From NCBI GenBank assembly GCA_046160045.1, contig JBJXGR010000448.1:1-19147 (forward strand): DNA of 19,147 nucleotides, written 5' to 3'. The DNA is from CAZGUX01 sp046160045. GTDB taxonomy: Bacteria > Acidobacteriota > Terriglobia > Bryobacterales > Bryobacteraceae. Position 1 is the first letter of the stretch. Each line of letters begins with the position of its first letter. Of the stretch, positions 7,392 to 15,013 are shown in pieces. The notes under the pieces are model-generated. The model had not been told where the DNA came from. It searched no databases and saw nothing but the letters and a program-made list of their open reading frames with translations. A program made the translations under genes and the position numbers.

Positions 7392-7730
7392 ATGTTGGAC
7401 CCGATCGCAACGCGGATCGAACACTACATGGATTTGTTGGCCCAACGCCAGCGCCTGGGCGCCGCCAACATCGCCAACGCGGACACCCCCGGATACCGCA
7501 CTCGCGACATCGACTTCCAGTTCGAGTTCGCGAGCCTGGCCAAGGGGGGATCGCCCAATGTGGTGGAGGTGGAGAATCTCGCCGTGAAGAACGACGGAAG
7601 CAATGTCAGCATCGACCGCGAGGCGCGCATGCTCGCGGAGAATGCCCTTCGCTTCAACGTCGCAGCCAATCTGCTCAAGGGCCAGATTCGCCTGCTGCGC
7701 TCGGCCCTTCAGGAAGGGAGATCCGGATGA
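7392..7730 (+). CDS. flgB: Flagellar basal-body rod protein FlgB
   Basis: FlgB is a proximal rod subunit placed between the MS ring and the distal rod in the periplasm. The 112-residue product begins MLDPIATRIEHYMDLLAQRQ and contains the rod-family signature LGAANIANADTPGYRTRDIDFQ at about residues 22-43, with the NIANADTPGY core used by this protein family. The C-terminal helix (ARMLAENALRFNVAANLLKG) pairs with the N-terminal helix in the rod. The length is a little short for FlgB (about 115-140). The TTG at 7353 would add 13 residues unlike the family. The ribosome-binding site is weak (GAAG). It is the first gene of the operon, and its stop overlaps the flgC start by ATGA. Confidence 0.95.
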   Translation: MLDPIATRIEHYMDLLAQRQRLGAANIANADTPGYRTRDIDFQFEFASLAKGGSPNVVEVENLAVKNDGSNVSIDREARMLAENALRFNVAANLLKGQIRLLRSALQEGRSG

Positions 7731-8164
7731 GCCTGTTATCCGCGCTTTCGGTGAGCGCCTCCGGGATGTCGGCGCAACGCCAGCGCGCCGAACTGTTGGT
7801 CGAGAACATGGCCAACGCCGACACCACGCGCACGCCCGAAGGTGGGCCCTACCGCCGGAAAGATGTCGTCTTCGACAGCCGCCCGGTCGACACTCCGTTC
7901 ACGGCCGTCTTCCAGAAGGAGGTCGATGCTTACTCGACCGGGGTGGGAGTCGGCGAGGTCGTGGTCGATACCCGTGAGCCTCTGCGGCGCTACCTGCCTG
8001 GCCACCCCGACGCGAACGCCGACGGCTACGTCGCCTTCCCCCGCATGAACCCGGTCGAGGACATGGTGGATCTGATGGGCGCCAGCCGCGGCTATCAAGC
8101 CAACGTATCCGCCATGACGGCGGTCAAAGACATGATCCAACGTTCGATCGACCTGATGCGCTGA
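7727..8164 (+). CDS. flgC: Flagellar basal-body rod protein FlgC
   Basis: This second proximal rod protein, of 145 residues, begins MSLLSALSVSASGMSAQRQR and has the rod signature in the form LLVENMANADTTRTPEGGPYRRKDVVF, where FlgC keeps the TRTPEGGPYRRK variant. The C-terminal rod domain is clear: YVAFPRMNPVEDMVDLMGAS followed by RGYQANVSAMTAVKDMIQRS. The length equals typical FlgC. Its ATG overlaps the flgB stop (ATGA), suggesting translational coupling, and AGGGAG lies just upstream. fliE follows 22 bp after the stop. Confidence 0.97.
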   Translation: MSLLSALSVSASGMSAQRQRAELLVENMANADTTRTPEGGPYRRKDVVFDSRPVDTPFTAVFQKEVDAYSTGVGVGEVVVDTREPLRRYLPGHPDANADGYVAFPRMNPVEDMVDLMGASRGYQANVSAMTAVKDMIQRSIDLMR

Positions 8165-8186
8165 GGTCAACATTCGGGAGGCTGAA

Positions 8187-8486
8187 GTGTCCATTCCTGT
8201 TTCTCCAGTCCGGCTGGACGCAGTCCTGCCGCTGACGCCAATGGCCGGCGCTCAAAAGCCGGCGGGGAGCGCTTTCTCCTCGATGTTTCACGAAGCCGTC
8301 CAGCAAGTGGAACAATACCAGAAATCCGCCGCCCTGCAGGTTCAGCAGTTCCTCGGCGGCGAGACAGACGATGTCCACTCCACAGCGATGGCCGTGCAGC
8401 GCGCCGAGTTGACGTTCGATCTGTTCCAACAGGTGCGAAGCAAAGTCGTGCAGGCCTACCAGGAGGTCATGCGCCAGCAGCTGTGA
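8187..8486 (+). CDS. fliE: Flagellar hook-basal body complex protein FliE
   Basis: FliE joins the MS ring to the rod and is the first substrate assembled through the export gate. The 99-residue product matches the family length. A variable N-terminus leads into FSSMFHEAVQQVEQYQKSAA, then the conserved helix GGETDDVHSTAMAVQRAELT and the C-terminal QVRSKVVQAYQEVMRQQL. The start is GTG at 8187, chosen because GGGAGG lies six bases upstream and the reading begins in FliE style (SIPV). It lies between flgC and fliF, the usual gene order. Confidence 0.95.
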   Translation: MSIPVSPVRLDAVLPLTPMAGAQKPAGSAFSSMFHEAVQQVEQYQKSAALQVQQFLGGETDDVHSTAMAVQRAELTFDLFQQVRSKVVQAYQEVMRQQL

Positions 8487-8521
8487 GCTTATTAGGCAAT
8501 TAGGGTGGATCGGAACCGGCA

Positions 8522-10210
8522 ATGATCGAGCAACTCAGGAAACTGGTGGCCAGCCTGACTCCCAGGCAGCAATTGAGCATCCTGGTTGCAGCGTTCACGA
8601 TCGGCTTCGGCTTGTGGTCACTGACACGCTGGCAACGAGAGCGCAACTTCCGTGCCCTGTATACGAACCTTTCACCGGAGGATGCCGGCGCGGTTATCGA
8701 ACGCCTGAAGACTGAAAACGTCGAGTATCGGGTCGATGATTCTGTCGGAGCCATCAAGGTACCGGCCGAAAAGGTCGCCGAACTCCGGGTGCGTCTCGCC
8801 GCCGCCGGCGTGCCCAAATCGGGGCGCATCGGCTTTGAGATCTTCGACCAGACCAACTTCGGACTGACCGAGTTCGCCGAGCAGGTCAACTATCGCCGTG
8901 CCATCGAAGGCGAACTCGAGCGCTCCGTGGGCTCGCTGAGTGAAGTGGAGCGGGCGCGCATTCACATCAGCCTGCCCAAGGACTCGGTGTTTCTCGAATC
9001 GCGACAGGAGGCCAAAGCCAGCGTCATGGTGAAGCTGAGACGCGGCTTCACGCTTTCCGCGGCCAACGCGTCGGCCATTCGTCATCTGGTCTCGAGCGCT
9101 GTCGAGCGGCTGTCCCCGGAAGCGGTCACGATCCTCGACTCCGACGGCAACCTCCTGGCCCGGCCGCCCAAACCTCTTTCCGCCGACGGCGTCGACGCTC
9201 CGGAAGGCAACATCGAGTACCGCCGCTCGGTGGAACGCGACCTGGAGCGGAAAGTCCATGCGACGATTGAGCCGCTGCTCGGCCCGGACAACTTCCGCGC
9301 CAGCGTCTCGGCCGAGTGTGATTTCACAGCCGGCGAGCAGAACGAGGAGACATTCGATCCCGCCCGCTCCGTAATGCTCACCTCGCAGCGAACCGAGGAC
9401 GTTTCCGGCACCGCCCGCAGCGCCGGCTCACCCGGCACCGCTTCCAACCTTCCCCGGCCGGCGGCCCGCGCCGGCGGGAACACTTCCTCGACGACGCGCC
9501 GGTCGGAGAACATCACCTATCAGTCCAGCCGCACGGTACGCCGGATCCGCCTGCCCCAGGGAACGCTTAAACGCATGTCAGTCGCGGTTCTGGTCAACCA
9601 CAAGGTACGATTCCAGGGTTCCGGCCCTGGCGCCAAACGCATCATCGACCCGCCGTCTCCGGAGACCCTCAAAACGATCCGTGCTCTCATCGCTACCTCC
9701 ATAGGCCTTTCGGCCGAGCGCGGAGACCAGTTGACCGTCGAAAGCCTTCCGTTTGAGTCTCTCCAACTGGTGGAACCGCCATCCGGTCCACAGCCTTCGC
9801 CAGCCCCAAGTCCGGGCCTGCCCTCGTGGCTGCCGCTGGCGCTGCGGAAACTTCCGTTGGCCGTTCTGCAAGGGATCGCGGCCGGCGTCGTACTAGTCCT
9901 TCTGACCGCGATCTTCTTCTTCCTCCGGCGCAGGGGCAGGGCAAAGAAATCCGCCACGTTTACCGGACCGGCCGAGATCCTGGGCCGCGGTAGCGCTCCA
10001 CCCGGACTGTCCTCCGCGGAGGAACAGTTCGCGGCTCGCGAGGCGGCCAACCAGCGGCTCGAGGCCGAAGCGCTGGCGGCCCTCCGGCTGCCGCCGGCGG
10101 AAACCAAGAAAGGGGAGGTTCTCGCCAAGCATCTCCGCGAGATGACCAAGAGCCAGCCGGAGTCCATGGCTCACCTCCTCCGTTCCTGGCTCAACGACAG
10201 CGACCACTGA
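8522..10210 (+). CDS. fliF: Flagellar MS-ring protein FliF
   Basis: FliF forms the inner-membrane MS ring, the base on which rod, export gate and C ring assemble. The 562-residue length is typical. A first membrane helix lies at residues about 18-36 (QLSILVAAFTIGFGLWSL). The YscJ/FliF periplasmic module follows (FRALYTNLSPEDAGAVIERL, then GRIGFEIFDQTNFGLTEF and VERARIHISLPKDSVFLE). A ring-building C-domain carries YRRSVERDLERKVHATIEPL and FRASVSAECDF. A low-complexity Pro/Ser/Gly segment follows, then the second helix at about 445-467 (VLQGIAAGVVLVLLTAIFFFL) and a cytoplasmic tail ending LAKHLREMTKSQPESMAHLL, the expected FliG-binding tail. Its ATG is 35 bp after fliE. Confidence 0.97.
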   Translation: MIEQLRKLVASLTPRQQLSILVAAFTIGFGLWSLTRWQRERNFRALYTNLSPEDAGAVIERLKTENVEYRVDDSVGAIKVPAEKVAELRVRLAAAGVPKSGRIGFEIFDQTNFGLTEFAEQVNYRRAIEGELERSVGSLSEVERARIHISLPKDSVFLESRQEAKASVMVKLRRGFTLSAANASAIRHLVSSAVERLSPEAVTILDSDGNLLARPPKPLSADGVDAPEGNIEYRRSVERDLERKVHATIEPLLGPDNFRASVSAECDFTAGEQNEETFDPARSVMLTSQRTEDVSGTARSAGSPGTASNLPRPAARAGGNTSSTTRRSENITYQSSRTVRRIRLPQGTLKRMSVAVLVNHKVRFQGSGPGAKRIIDPPSPETLKTIRALIATSIGLSAERGDQLTVESLPFESLQLVEPPSGPQPSPAPSPGLPSWLPLALRKLPLAVLQGIAAGVVLVLLTAIFFFLRRRGRAKKSATFTGPAEILGRGSAPPGLSSAEEQFAAREAANQRLEAEALAALRLPPAETKKGEVLAKHLREMTKSQPESMAHLLRSWLNDSDH

Positions 10211-10237
10211 GGCCGGCATGCGAGAAGCGAGCTCACC

Positions 10238-11269
10238 ATGATCACCAACGCTGAGAAGCCGCCGCCGCCAGTCCCAGGGCTCAGAAAGGCCGCCATCCTC
10301 ATCCTCGTCCTCGGCGACGAGGCCAGCGCCGAGATCCTCCGTAATCTCGAAGAGGACGAAGTGCAGACGCTCAGCCGCGAAGTCGCCAAGCTGTCCGCCG
10401 TCTCCGCCGAGCAGGCCGAGAGCATCCTCGAAGAGTTCCACGACATGAGCCTCGCCCACGATTACGTCCTCAAGGGCGGCATCGACTACGCACGGCGTCT
10501 TCTGATCAGCGCCTACGGGCCGGAACACGCCAAGAAACTGCTCGACCGGCTGATGAAAAGCATGGGCACAGACATGGTGAGCTTCGACGTGCTCCAGAAG
10601 GCCGATCCCCAGCAGTTGGCGAAGTTCATTCACAACGAGCATCCGCAGACCATTGCCCTCGTCCTGTCACACCTCAATCCGACGCAGGCGGCGTCACTGC
10701 TGGTGTCCCTTCCGGCGGAGATACGTTCCGATATCGCGCTGCGCATGGCGAACCTCGACCAGATTTCTCCCGAGGTGATCAGCAAGATCGCCGGTGTGAT
10801 CGAGCAGAAGCTGAAGGCCCTCGGCGAGTTCAGCCGCGAGTCATACGGCGGCGTTCGCGCCGTCTCGGAAATGTTCAACCGCCTCGATTCGGGCTCGAGT
10901 AAGGAGATTCTTGAACGGATCGAGGAAAGCGATCCCGGCCTGGTCGAAACCATCCGTCATCTGATGTTCGTCTTCGAGGATCTGCTCATGATTGACCAGA
11001 ACGGGCTCAAGGAAGTCCTCTCCCGAATCGACCGCAAGCTGCTGACGACCGCGCTCAAAGGCACGAGCGAGAAGCTTCGCGAACATTTTATGGCCTGCAT
11101 GTCCCAGCGCGGCGCGCAAATGCTGAAGGAGGACATGGATGCCCTTGGCGCCGTGAAAATCAAGGACGTCGAACAGACGCAACAGCAGATCATCGCGGTG
11201 GTGCGACAGTTGGAAGCGGAAGGTGTCGTGAGCCTCAAGGGCACGGTAGGCGAACAGTATGTCTTGTAG
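10238..11269 (+). CDS. fliG: Flagellar motor switch protein FliG
   Basis: FliG couples the stator to the C ring. The 343-residue product carries the N-terminal FliF-binding domain (GLRKAAILILVLGDEASAEIL), the middle-domain EHPQT motif (KFIHNEHPQTIALVLSHL), the MFN hinge region (GVRAVSEMFNRLDSGSSKEIL) and the C-terminal motor domain. The charged motor residues known from E. coli appear in register: Lys in ALKG, Arg in SQR, Glu-Asp in LKED (for Asp-Asp) and Lys in AVKIKD (for Arg). The charge pattern is therefore kept, which argues for a working motor. It starts 27 bp after fliF and overlaps fliH by 11 bp. Confidence 0.97.
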   Translation: MITNAEKPPPPVPGLRKAAILILVLGDEASAEILRNLEEDEVQTLSREVAKLSAVSAEQAESILEEFHDMSLAHDYVLKGGIDYARRLLISAYGPEHAKKLLDRLMKSMGTDMVSFDVLQKADPQQLAKFIHNEHPQTIALVLSHLNPTQAASLLVSLPAEIRSDIALRMANLDQISPEVISKIAGVIEQKLKALGEFSRESYGGVRAVSEMFNRLDSGSSKEILERIEESDPGLVETIRHLMFVFEDLLMIDQNGLKEVLSRIDRKLLTTALKGTSEKLREHFMACMSQRGAQMLKEDMDALGAVKIKDVEQTQQQIIAVVRQLEAEGVVSLKGTVGEQYVL

Positions 11270-11945
11270 AATCGTGGATCCGAGTGACGAGGCGCCCAAA
11301 CCCATCCGGTGGGAGGATGCGACGCACTTCCCTTCCCCTGTTTCGGTCCGCGCCTCGGGCTCGATCTATGCCCACGGCGCACGGCGGCAATCGGAGCAGC
11401 CCGCCGATTCCACGGGGCGTTTGCGCGAGACGGAAGCCGAGGTCGCCGATCGCGTCAGCGCGGCGTTTCAGCAGGGACGTCAGGAAGGCGAATCGGCCGG
11501 GCGAGCCGCTGCCGCAGGCCAAGTCAACGCCAAAGTTGAGCAATTGGCTCGCGCCATCGAGAGTCTCTCGACACTTCGCTCCCGCATCCGGAAGGAAGCT
11601 GAAGTCGACCTTGTCCGGCTCTCGGTCGCCATCGCCCGCCGCATTCTCCGCCGTGAAATCGGCGTCGACCCTCACGCCCTTGCCGGGGTCATCAAAGCCT
11701 GCACCGAGCGTCTTGACGCCCGGGAGGTGCACAGCGTGCGGGTGCACCCGGAACTGGCGGGCCCATTGCGAGCGCTTCTCGACTCCTGGCGGAGCGGCGT
11801 CGACGTCCAGGGAGATCCTTCCCTTCCCCCCGGGGGGCTCGTGTTTGAAACATCGCGGGGTTCGACCGACGCCGGCGTGGAAACCCAATTGAACGAAATC
11901 GAGCGCGGCTTCACCGACCTTTTGCCTTCGGAGGCGCCGGAATGA
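11259..11945 (+). CDS. fliH: Flagellar export ATPase regulator FliH
   Basis: FliH dimers hold FliI at the base of the export apparatus and link it to the C ring. The 228-residue product has a variable, Pro-rich N-terminus, a helical middle with the spaced-glycine pattern seen in FliH (AAFQQGRQEGESAGRAAAAGQ), and a C-terminal FliH/type III HrpE-like domain: EVDLVRLSVAIARRILRREI, then GVIKACTERLDAREVHSVRV and GDPSLPPGGLVFETSRG, where the GD.sl.pGG...E...G pattern is conserved. It overlaps fliG by 11 bp and fliI by 4 bp (ATGA), so translation of the three is probably coupled. Confidence 0.92.
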   Translation: MSCRIVDPSDEAPKPIRWEDATHFPSPVSVRASGSIYAHGARRQSEQPADSTGRLRETEAEVADRVSAAFQQGRQEGESAGRAAAAGQVNAKVEQLARAIESLSTLRSRIRKEAEVDLVRLSVAIARRILRREIGVDPHALAGVIKACTERLDAREVHSVRVHPELAGPLRALLDSWRSGVDVQGDPSLPPGGLVFETSRGSTDAGVETQLNEIERGFTDLLPSEAPE

Positions 11946-13309
11946 ACCGGGACAGCCGTGCGTCGGTTCCCGGGCTCGATACCCGCATCGACTTCAGCCG
12001 CTACGTGCGAGCCATCGAGCACGTTCCGCCATTCCGCCTGACCGGATCCGTCTGTGAGATCGTGGGGCTCCTGATCGAATCGACAGCACCCGCCGTCGCC
12101 ATTGGCGACTTCTGCGAGATCCATGCCTCCGACGGACGGCGCGTGCGGGTCCAGGCGGTCGGATTCCGCTCCGGCAGAGTCCTCTCGCTAGCTCTCGAGG
12201 AGACCGACGGCATTCAACTCGGGGATCGGATCGTGGCGCGACCGGCCGCCTCCAAGGTCCCCGTCGGGCCAGGACTGCTGGGACAGGTGCTCGACGGCTT
12301 CGGCCGCCGGATGCGCGCGCCCGGCGACCCGCCGGCGCCCGAATTCGAACCCGCCGATTTCTACGACCTGTACGCGCCTCCGCCCGGTCCCCTCGATCGC
12401 GAACCGATCGTCGAGCCCCTCGTCACAGGCATCCGGGCCATCGACGGATTGTTGCCCTGCGGTTTGGGCCAGCGCGTCGGGCTGTTCGGAGGCAGCGGCG
12501 TCGGCAAAAGCACGCTGGTCGGTTCGATGTGCCGCAACAGCAAAGCCGACATCTCGGTCGTCGCCCTGATCGGCGAGCGTAACCGCGAGGTCCGCGCCTT
12601 CCTCGAGGACGATCTCGGCCCGGAGGGACGCCGCCGCTCCGTCGTGGTCGTCGCCACCTCCGACCGTCCTGCCCTGCTCCGCATCCGCGCCTGCTTCGTC
12701 GCCCTCGCGGTGGCGGAGTACTTTCGCGATCAGGGCGCTTCGGTGCTGCTCGTCATGGACTCGATCACCCGCCTCGCCATGGCGCAGCGCGAGATCGGGT
12801 TATCGGCCGGGGAGCCTCCCAGCCAGAAGGGCTACACCCCTTCCGTGTTCCAGTTGCTGCCTCGCGTCTTTGAGCGCGCGGGCAATTTCCGACGCGGTTC
12901 GATCACCGGTTTCTTTACCGTGCTCGTCGAGGGCGACGACTTCAACGAGCCCATCGCCGACGCCGCCCGCTCGATTCTCGACGGGCACATCGTTTTGTCG
13001 CGCCAGCTCGGCGCGGCCGGACACTACCCGGCAATCGATATCCTGGAGTCGATCAGCCGGCTCTCGTCCCAGGTTTCCACTCCTGAACAGAAAACCAACG
13101 CGACCAAAATAAGGGACACCATGGCTGCCTATCGCCGCGCCGAGGACCTCATCAACCTCGGCGCGTACGCAGCAGGCTCCAATTCCAAGATCGATGCCGC
13201 GATCCAACTCTGGCCTTCGCTCGAGCGCTTTCTCGTGCAACCCCCCGGCCAGAGCGTTGCGCGGGACGAAACCCTGCGCGGGCTTGCCGAACTGGCGGCT
13301 CGCCTTTGA
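11942..13309 (+). CDS. fliI: Flagellum-specific ATP synthase FliI
   Basis: FliI is the cytosolic ATPase of the flagellar type III export system. The 455-residue product has an N-terminal beta-barrel and the catalytic core of F1-beta type. The Walker A loop is GLFGGSGVGKST (residues about 180-191). The catalytic glutamate region reads VALIGERNREVRAFLEDDLG, and Walker B is VLLVMDSITRLAMAQREIGL (about 267-286). GEPPSQKGYTPSVFQLLPRVFERAG is the FliI/SctN signature. Length and motifs are complete. Its start overlaps the fliH stop as ATGA, and fliJ follows 12 bp after its stop. Confidence 0.97.
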   Translation: MNRDSRASVPGLDTRIDFSRYVRAIEHVPPFRLTGSVCEIVGLLIESTAPAVAIGDFCEIHASDGRRVRVQAVGFRSGRVLSLALEETDGIQLGDRIVARPAASKVPVGPGLLGQVLDGFGRRMRAPGDPPAPEFEPADFYDLYAPPPGPLDREPIVEPLVTGIRAIDGLLPCGLGQRVGLFGGSGVGKSTLVGSMCRNSKADISVVALIGERNREVRAFLEDDLGPEGRRRSVVVVATSDRPALLRIRACFVALAVAEYFRDQGASVLLVMDSITRLAMAQREIGLSAGEPPSQKGYTPSVFQLLPRVFERAGNFRRGSITGFFTVLVEGDDFNEPIADAARSILDGHIVLSRQLGAAGHYPAIDILESISRLSSQVSTPEQKTNATKIRDTMAAYRRAEDLINLGAYAAGSNSKIDAAIQLWPSLERFLVQPPGQSVARDETLRGLAELAARL

Positions 13310-13321
13310 CAGGTCCACACC

Positions 13322-13771
13322 ATGCAACGATTCCGCTTTTCACTCTCCCGGGTCCTGGAATGGCGCCGCCAGGAACTGATGATCAAGGAAGATGCCCTTG
13401 GACGAATGACGGCCGAGAGGATCTCCATCGAGAAGGCCCGCCAAGCCACGGTAGAAGAAGAGCACCGCCTCGCCCGGCAGGCTGCCGCGTCGACCTCGGT
13501 GTTTGCGGAGGAACTCGCGGCTTTCGACGCCTACCGGCTCTTTCTCCAGGACCGCCGACGTGAGCTGGCTGGCCGCGTGGCCCAGTGCGACGAGCGCATC
13601 GACCGCCAACGCCAGGAAATCATCGAAGCCCGCCGCCAGATGAAACTGCTCGAACGCCTGGAACAGAAGCAGAGAGAAGAATGGCGCCGCGAGTGGGATC
13701 ACGAGCAGGAGTCCGTCGCCGGCGAACTGTTCCTGGCACGCTGGAACAGCCGCCCAAGCTCCGGGACCTGA
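13322..13771 (+). CDS. fliJ: Flagellar export chaperone FliJ
   Basis: FliJ is a coiled-coil stalk protein inserted in the FliI hexamer. The 149-residue product matches the family length and is almost entirely charged heptads: FRFSLSRVLEWRRQELMIKE at the N-terminus (the FliJ start pattern F.f.L..VL..R), then AERISIEKARQATVEEEHRL and ARRQMKLLERLEQKQREEWR, ending in an EQESVAGELFLARW segment typical of the family. The last ten residues (NSRPSSGT and neighbours) are unusual and may reflect a join, since sequence right after the stop is degraded. It is the last intact gene of the cluster. Confidence 0.93.
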   Translation: MQRFRFSLSRVLEWRRQELMIKEDALGRMTAERISIEKARQATVEEEHRLARQAAASTSVFAEELAAFDAYRLFLQDRRRELAGRVAQCDERIDRQRQEIIEARRQMKLLERLEQKQREEWRREWDHEQESVAGELFLARWNSRPSSGT

Positions 13772-14018
13772 CGACCTGCTTGAGATTCTCCATCTGCGAG
13801 GTGGTCAGCCGAGCGCTGCTCGCGCTGCTGCCGCGAGGGCGAGGGGTGGGTGAGCCGAAACCAGTTCGCGACCGCGCTCTGCAGTGGGAATATCGCTTCG
13901 CCCGTTTGTAGCCAGGCAAGCTCGCGCATGCGTATCAGTTGCTCGTCCCCGATAAACGTCAGCCAATGGGAGGTGATACTCCGAGACAAGCCAACCCAAT
14001 GTCAGGAGTGAGCAATGA
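13772..14018. other. Non-coding stretch after fliJ, no recognisable gene
   Basis: Short open frames exist on both strands, but none resembles a known family. The flagellar operon would often continue with fliK or hook genes, yet nothing flagellar is visible. The piece is probably mixed debris joined to the reverse-transcriptase fragment that follows. Confidence 0.4.
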
Positions 14019-14368
14019 CACGGCCTGTTGAACAAGCTTGTCCTCCAGCGCCGCGATCCCCAACGGACGTTGCCGCCCGTTGTCTTTCGCTATGTACACT
14101 CTCCGCGACGGTTTGGCCCGGTACGCTCCATGGTGGACCCGACTGCGCAGATCGGCGAGCCGATCTCCAGTCCTTCCTCGTACACCCGCCACCTCACCCC
14201 GTCCACTCCAGGCGCAGCATTCCGCTTCAGCGCGTAGTAGCTCTCCTGCGCGAGGACGCGAAGCGGCAGATGGATCGTCAAATGGTGGAGCAGACAAGTG
14301 AACTGCTCCTGCCTCCTTTCCTGCGCCGCTCGGCGCATTCCGGCCAATCCCTGGGACACGCGTTTCCC
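14019..14368 (-). pseudogene. Truncated, frameshifted group II intron reverse transcriptase (LtrA-like)
   Basis: Two minus-strand frames together give the N-terminal fingers of a group II intron-encoded reverse transcriptase. The first frame (about 14368-14166) reads GMRRAAQERRQEQFTCLLHH, then YYALKRNAAPGVDGVRWRVY and EEGLE. The second (about 14165-14019) reads DRLADLRSRVHHGAYRAKPS, then RRVYIAKDNGRQRPLGIAAL and EDKLVQQAV. A one-base loss near 14165 joins the two. The homology stops before the catalytic YADD box, so the palm, thumb and maturase domains are absent. No domain V intron RNA is visible downstream. It is a dead fragment, about 110 of more than 400 residues. Confidence 0.75.
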
Positions 14369-14469
14369 GCCCGGTGCCGGGGGCGTGTCGGATCGATCGG
14401 AGTGCGCCTCGGCCTGCGGCCTTCCCTCCCCAACCTCCGCGGAGGGTTGCCCTCCGTTGTTCGGCTGGA

Positions 14470-14586
14470 TCCCAATCGTTCACGTGGAAGGCGTCTGGCG
14501 GGAATGCGCGCTGGGTCCGGATGGAAATTTGGGACGTCGCCGGCAATGGCGCATTCACTACTCCGGTTCGGTTTGCGGGGCGCTGA
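14470..14586 (+). pseudogene. Possible C-terminal scrap of a PHP/CehA-type metallohydrolase-like protein
   Basis: One plus-strand frame ends SFTWKASGGNARWVRMEIWD followed by VAGNGAFTTPVRFAGR and a stop. The W.R.E.WD..GN.AFT.P pattern with an immediate stop resembles the C-terminus of secreted PHP-domain/CehA-like proteins. Only about 38 residues fit; upstream sequence in the same frame does not. It lies directly beside the 5' edge of the reverse-transcriptase fragment, on the other strand. The family assignment is a memory-based pattern match and may be wrong. Confidence 0.3.
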
Positions 14587-14589
14587 ACT

Positions 14590-15013
14590 AGCGTTGCACT
14601 TGTGTCCAATTCACCGCGCCGCCCAAGGCTCCCGAGGATGTATCGATGTGTTCAAGCGCAGGGACAAATGGCGCTTGTTCAACCAGACCGTGGGCGGGGT
14701 CCGTGAAGCGTTCCCGGCGCCAAGCTCGACGACACGAACGGCGAGGCCGGAGCGTCCGCAAGCGCCCTGCGTGGCGGTGGACGAGTTTCAAGGCCGGCAG
14801 TACCCACGCCAGGACGGCATGTCGGCGACCTGGCGGCGCGTCGTGGGAGAAGCGGAATGGATTTCCGGCTTTGCCCGCTAACCGGCATCTGCGGCCCAGG
14901 ATCTGCCAAGGGCTGCGGTGGGCAAACTTTGTTCGTAAGGTGGTGAAATCCGCTCGGTTCCGCATGCGCACGAGGTTGTCGGCGGAGGCCGCAAAGGTGA
15001 ATACCCAGGCTTG
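14590..15013. other. Intergenic stretch downstream of the sialidase gene, no gene seen
   Basis: Open frames occur on both strands because of high GC content, but their composition (Arg/Ala/Pro-rich, no hydrophobic cores) is that of shadow frames. No terminator with a T run is evident after the sialidase stop at 15014. Confidence 0.4.

Noticed and set aside
13959..14609. Minus-strand frame of 216 codons as an intact gene
   Set aside because: Only about 50 codons match a reverse transcriptase; the rest is out of frame, so it is a pseudogene fragment.
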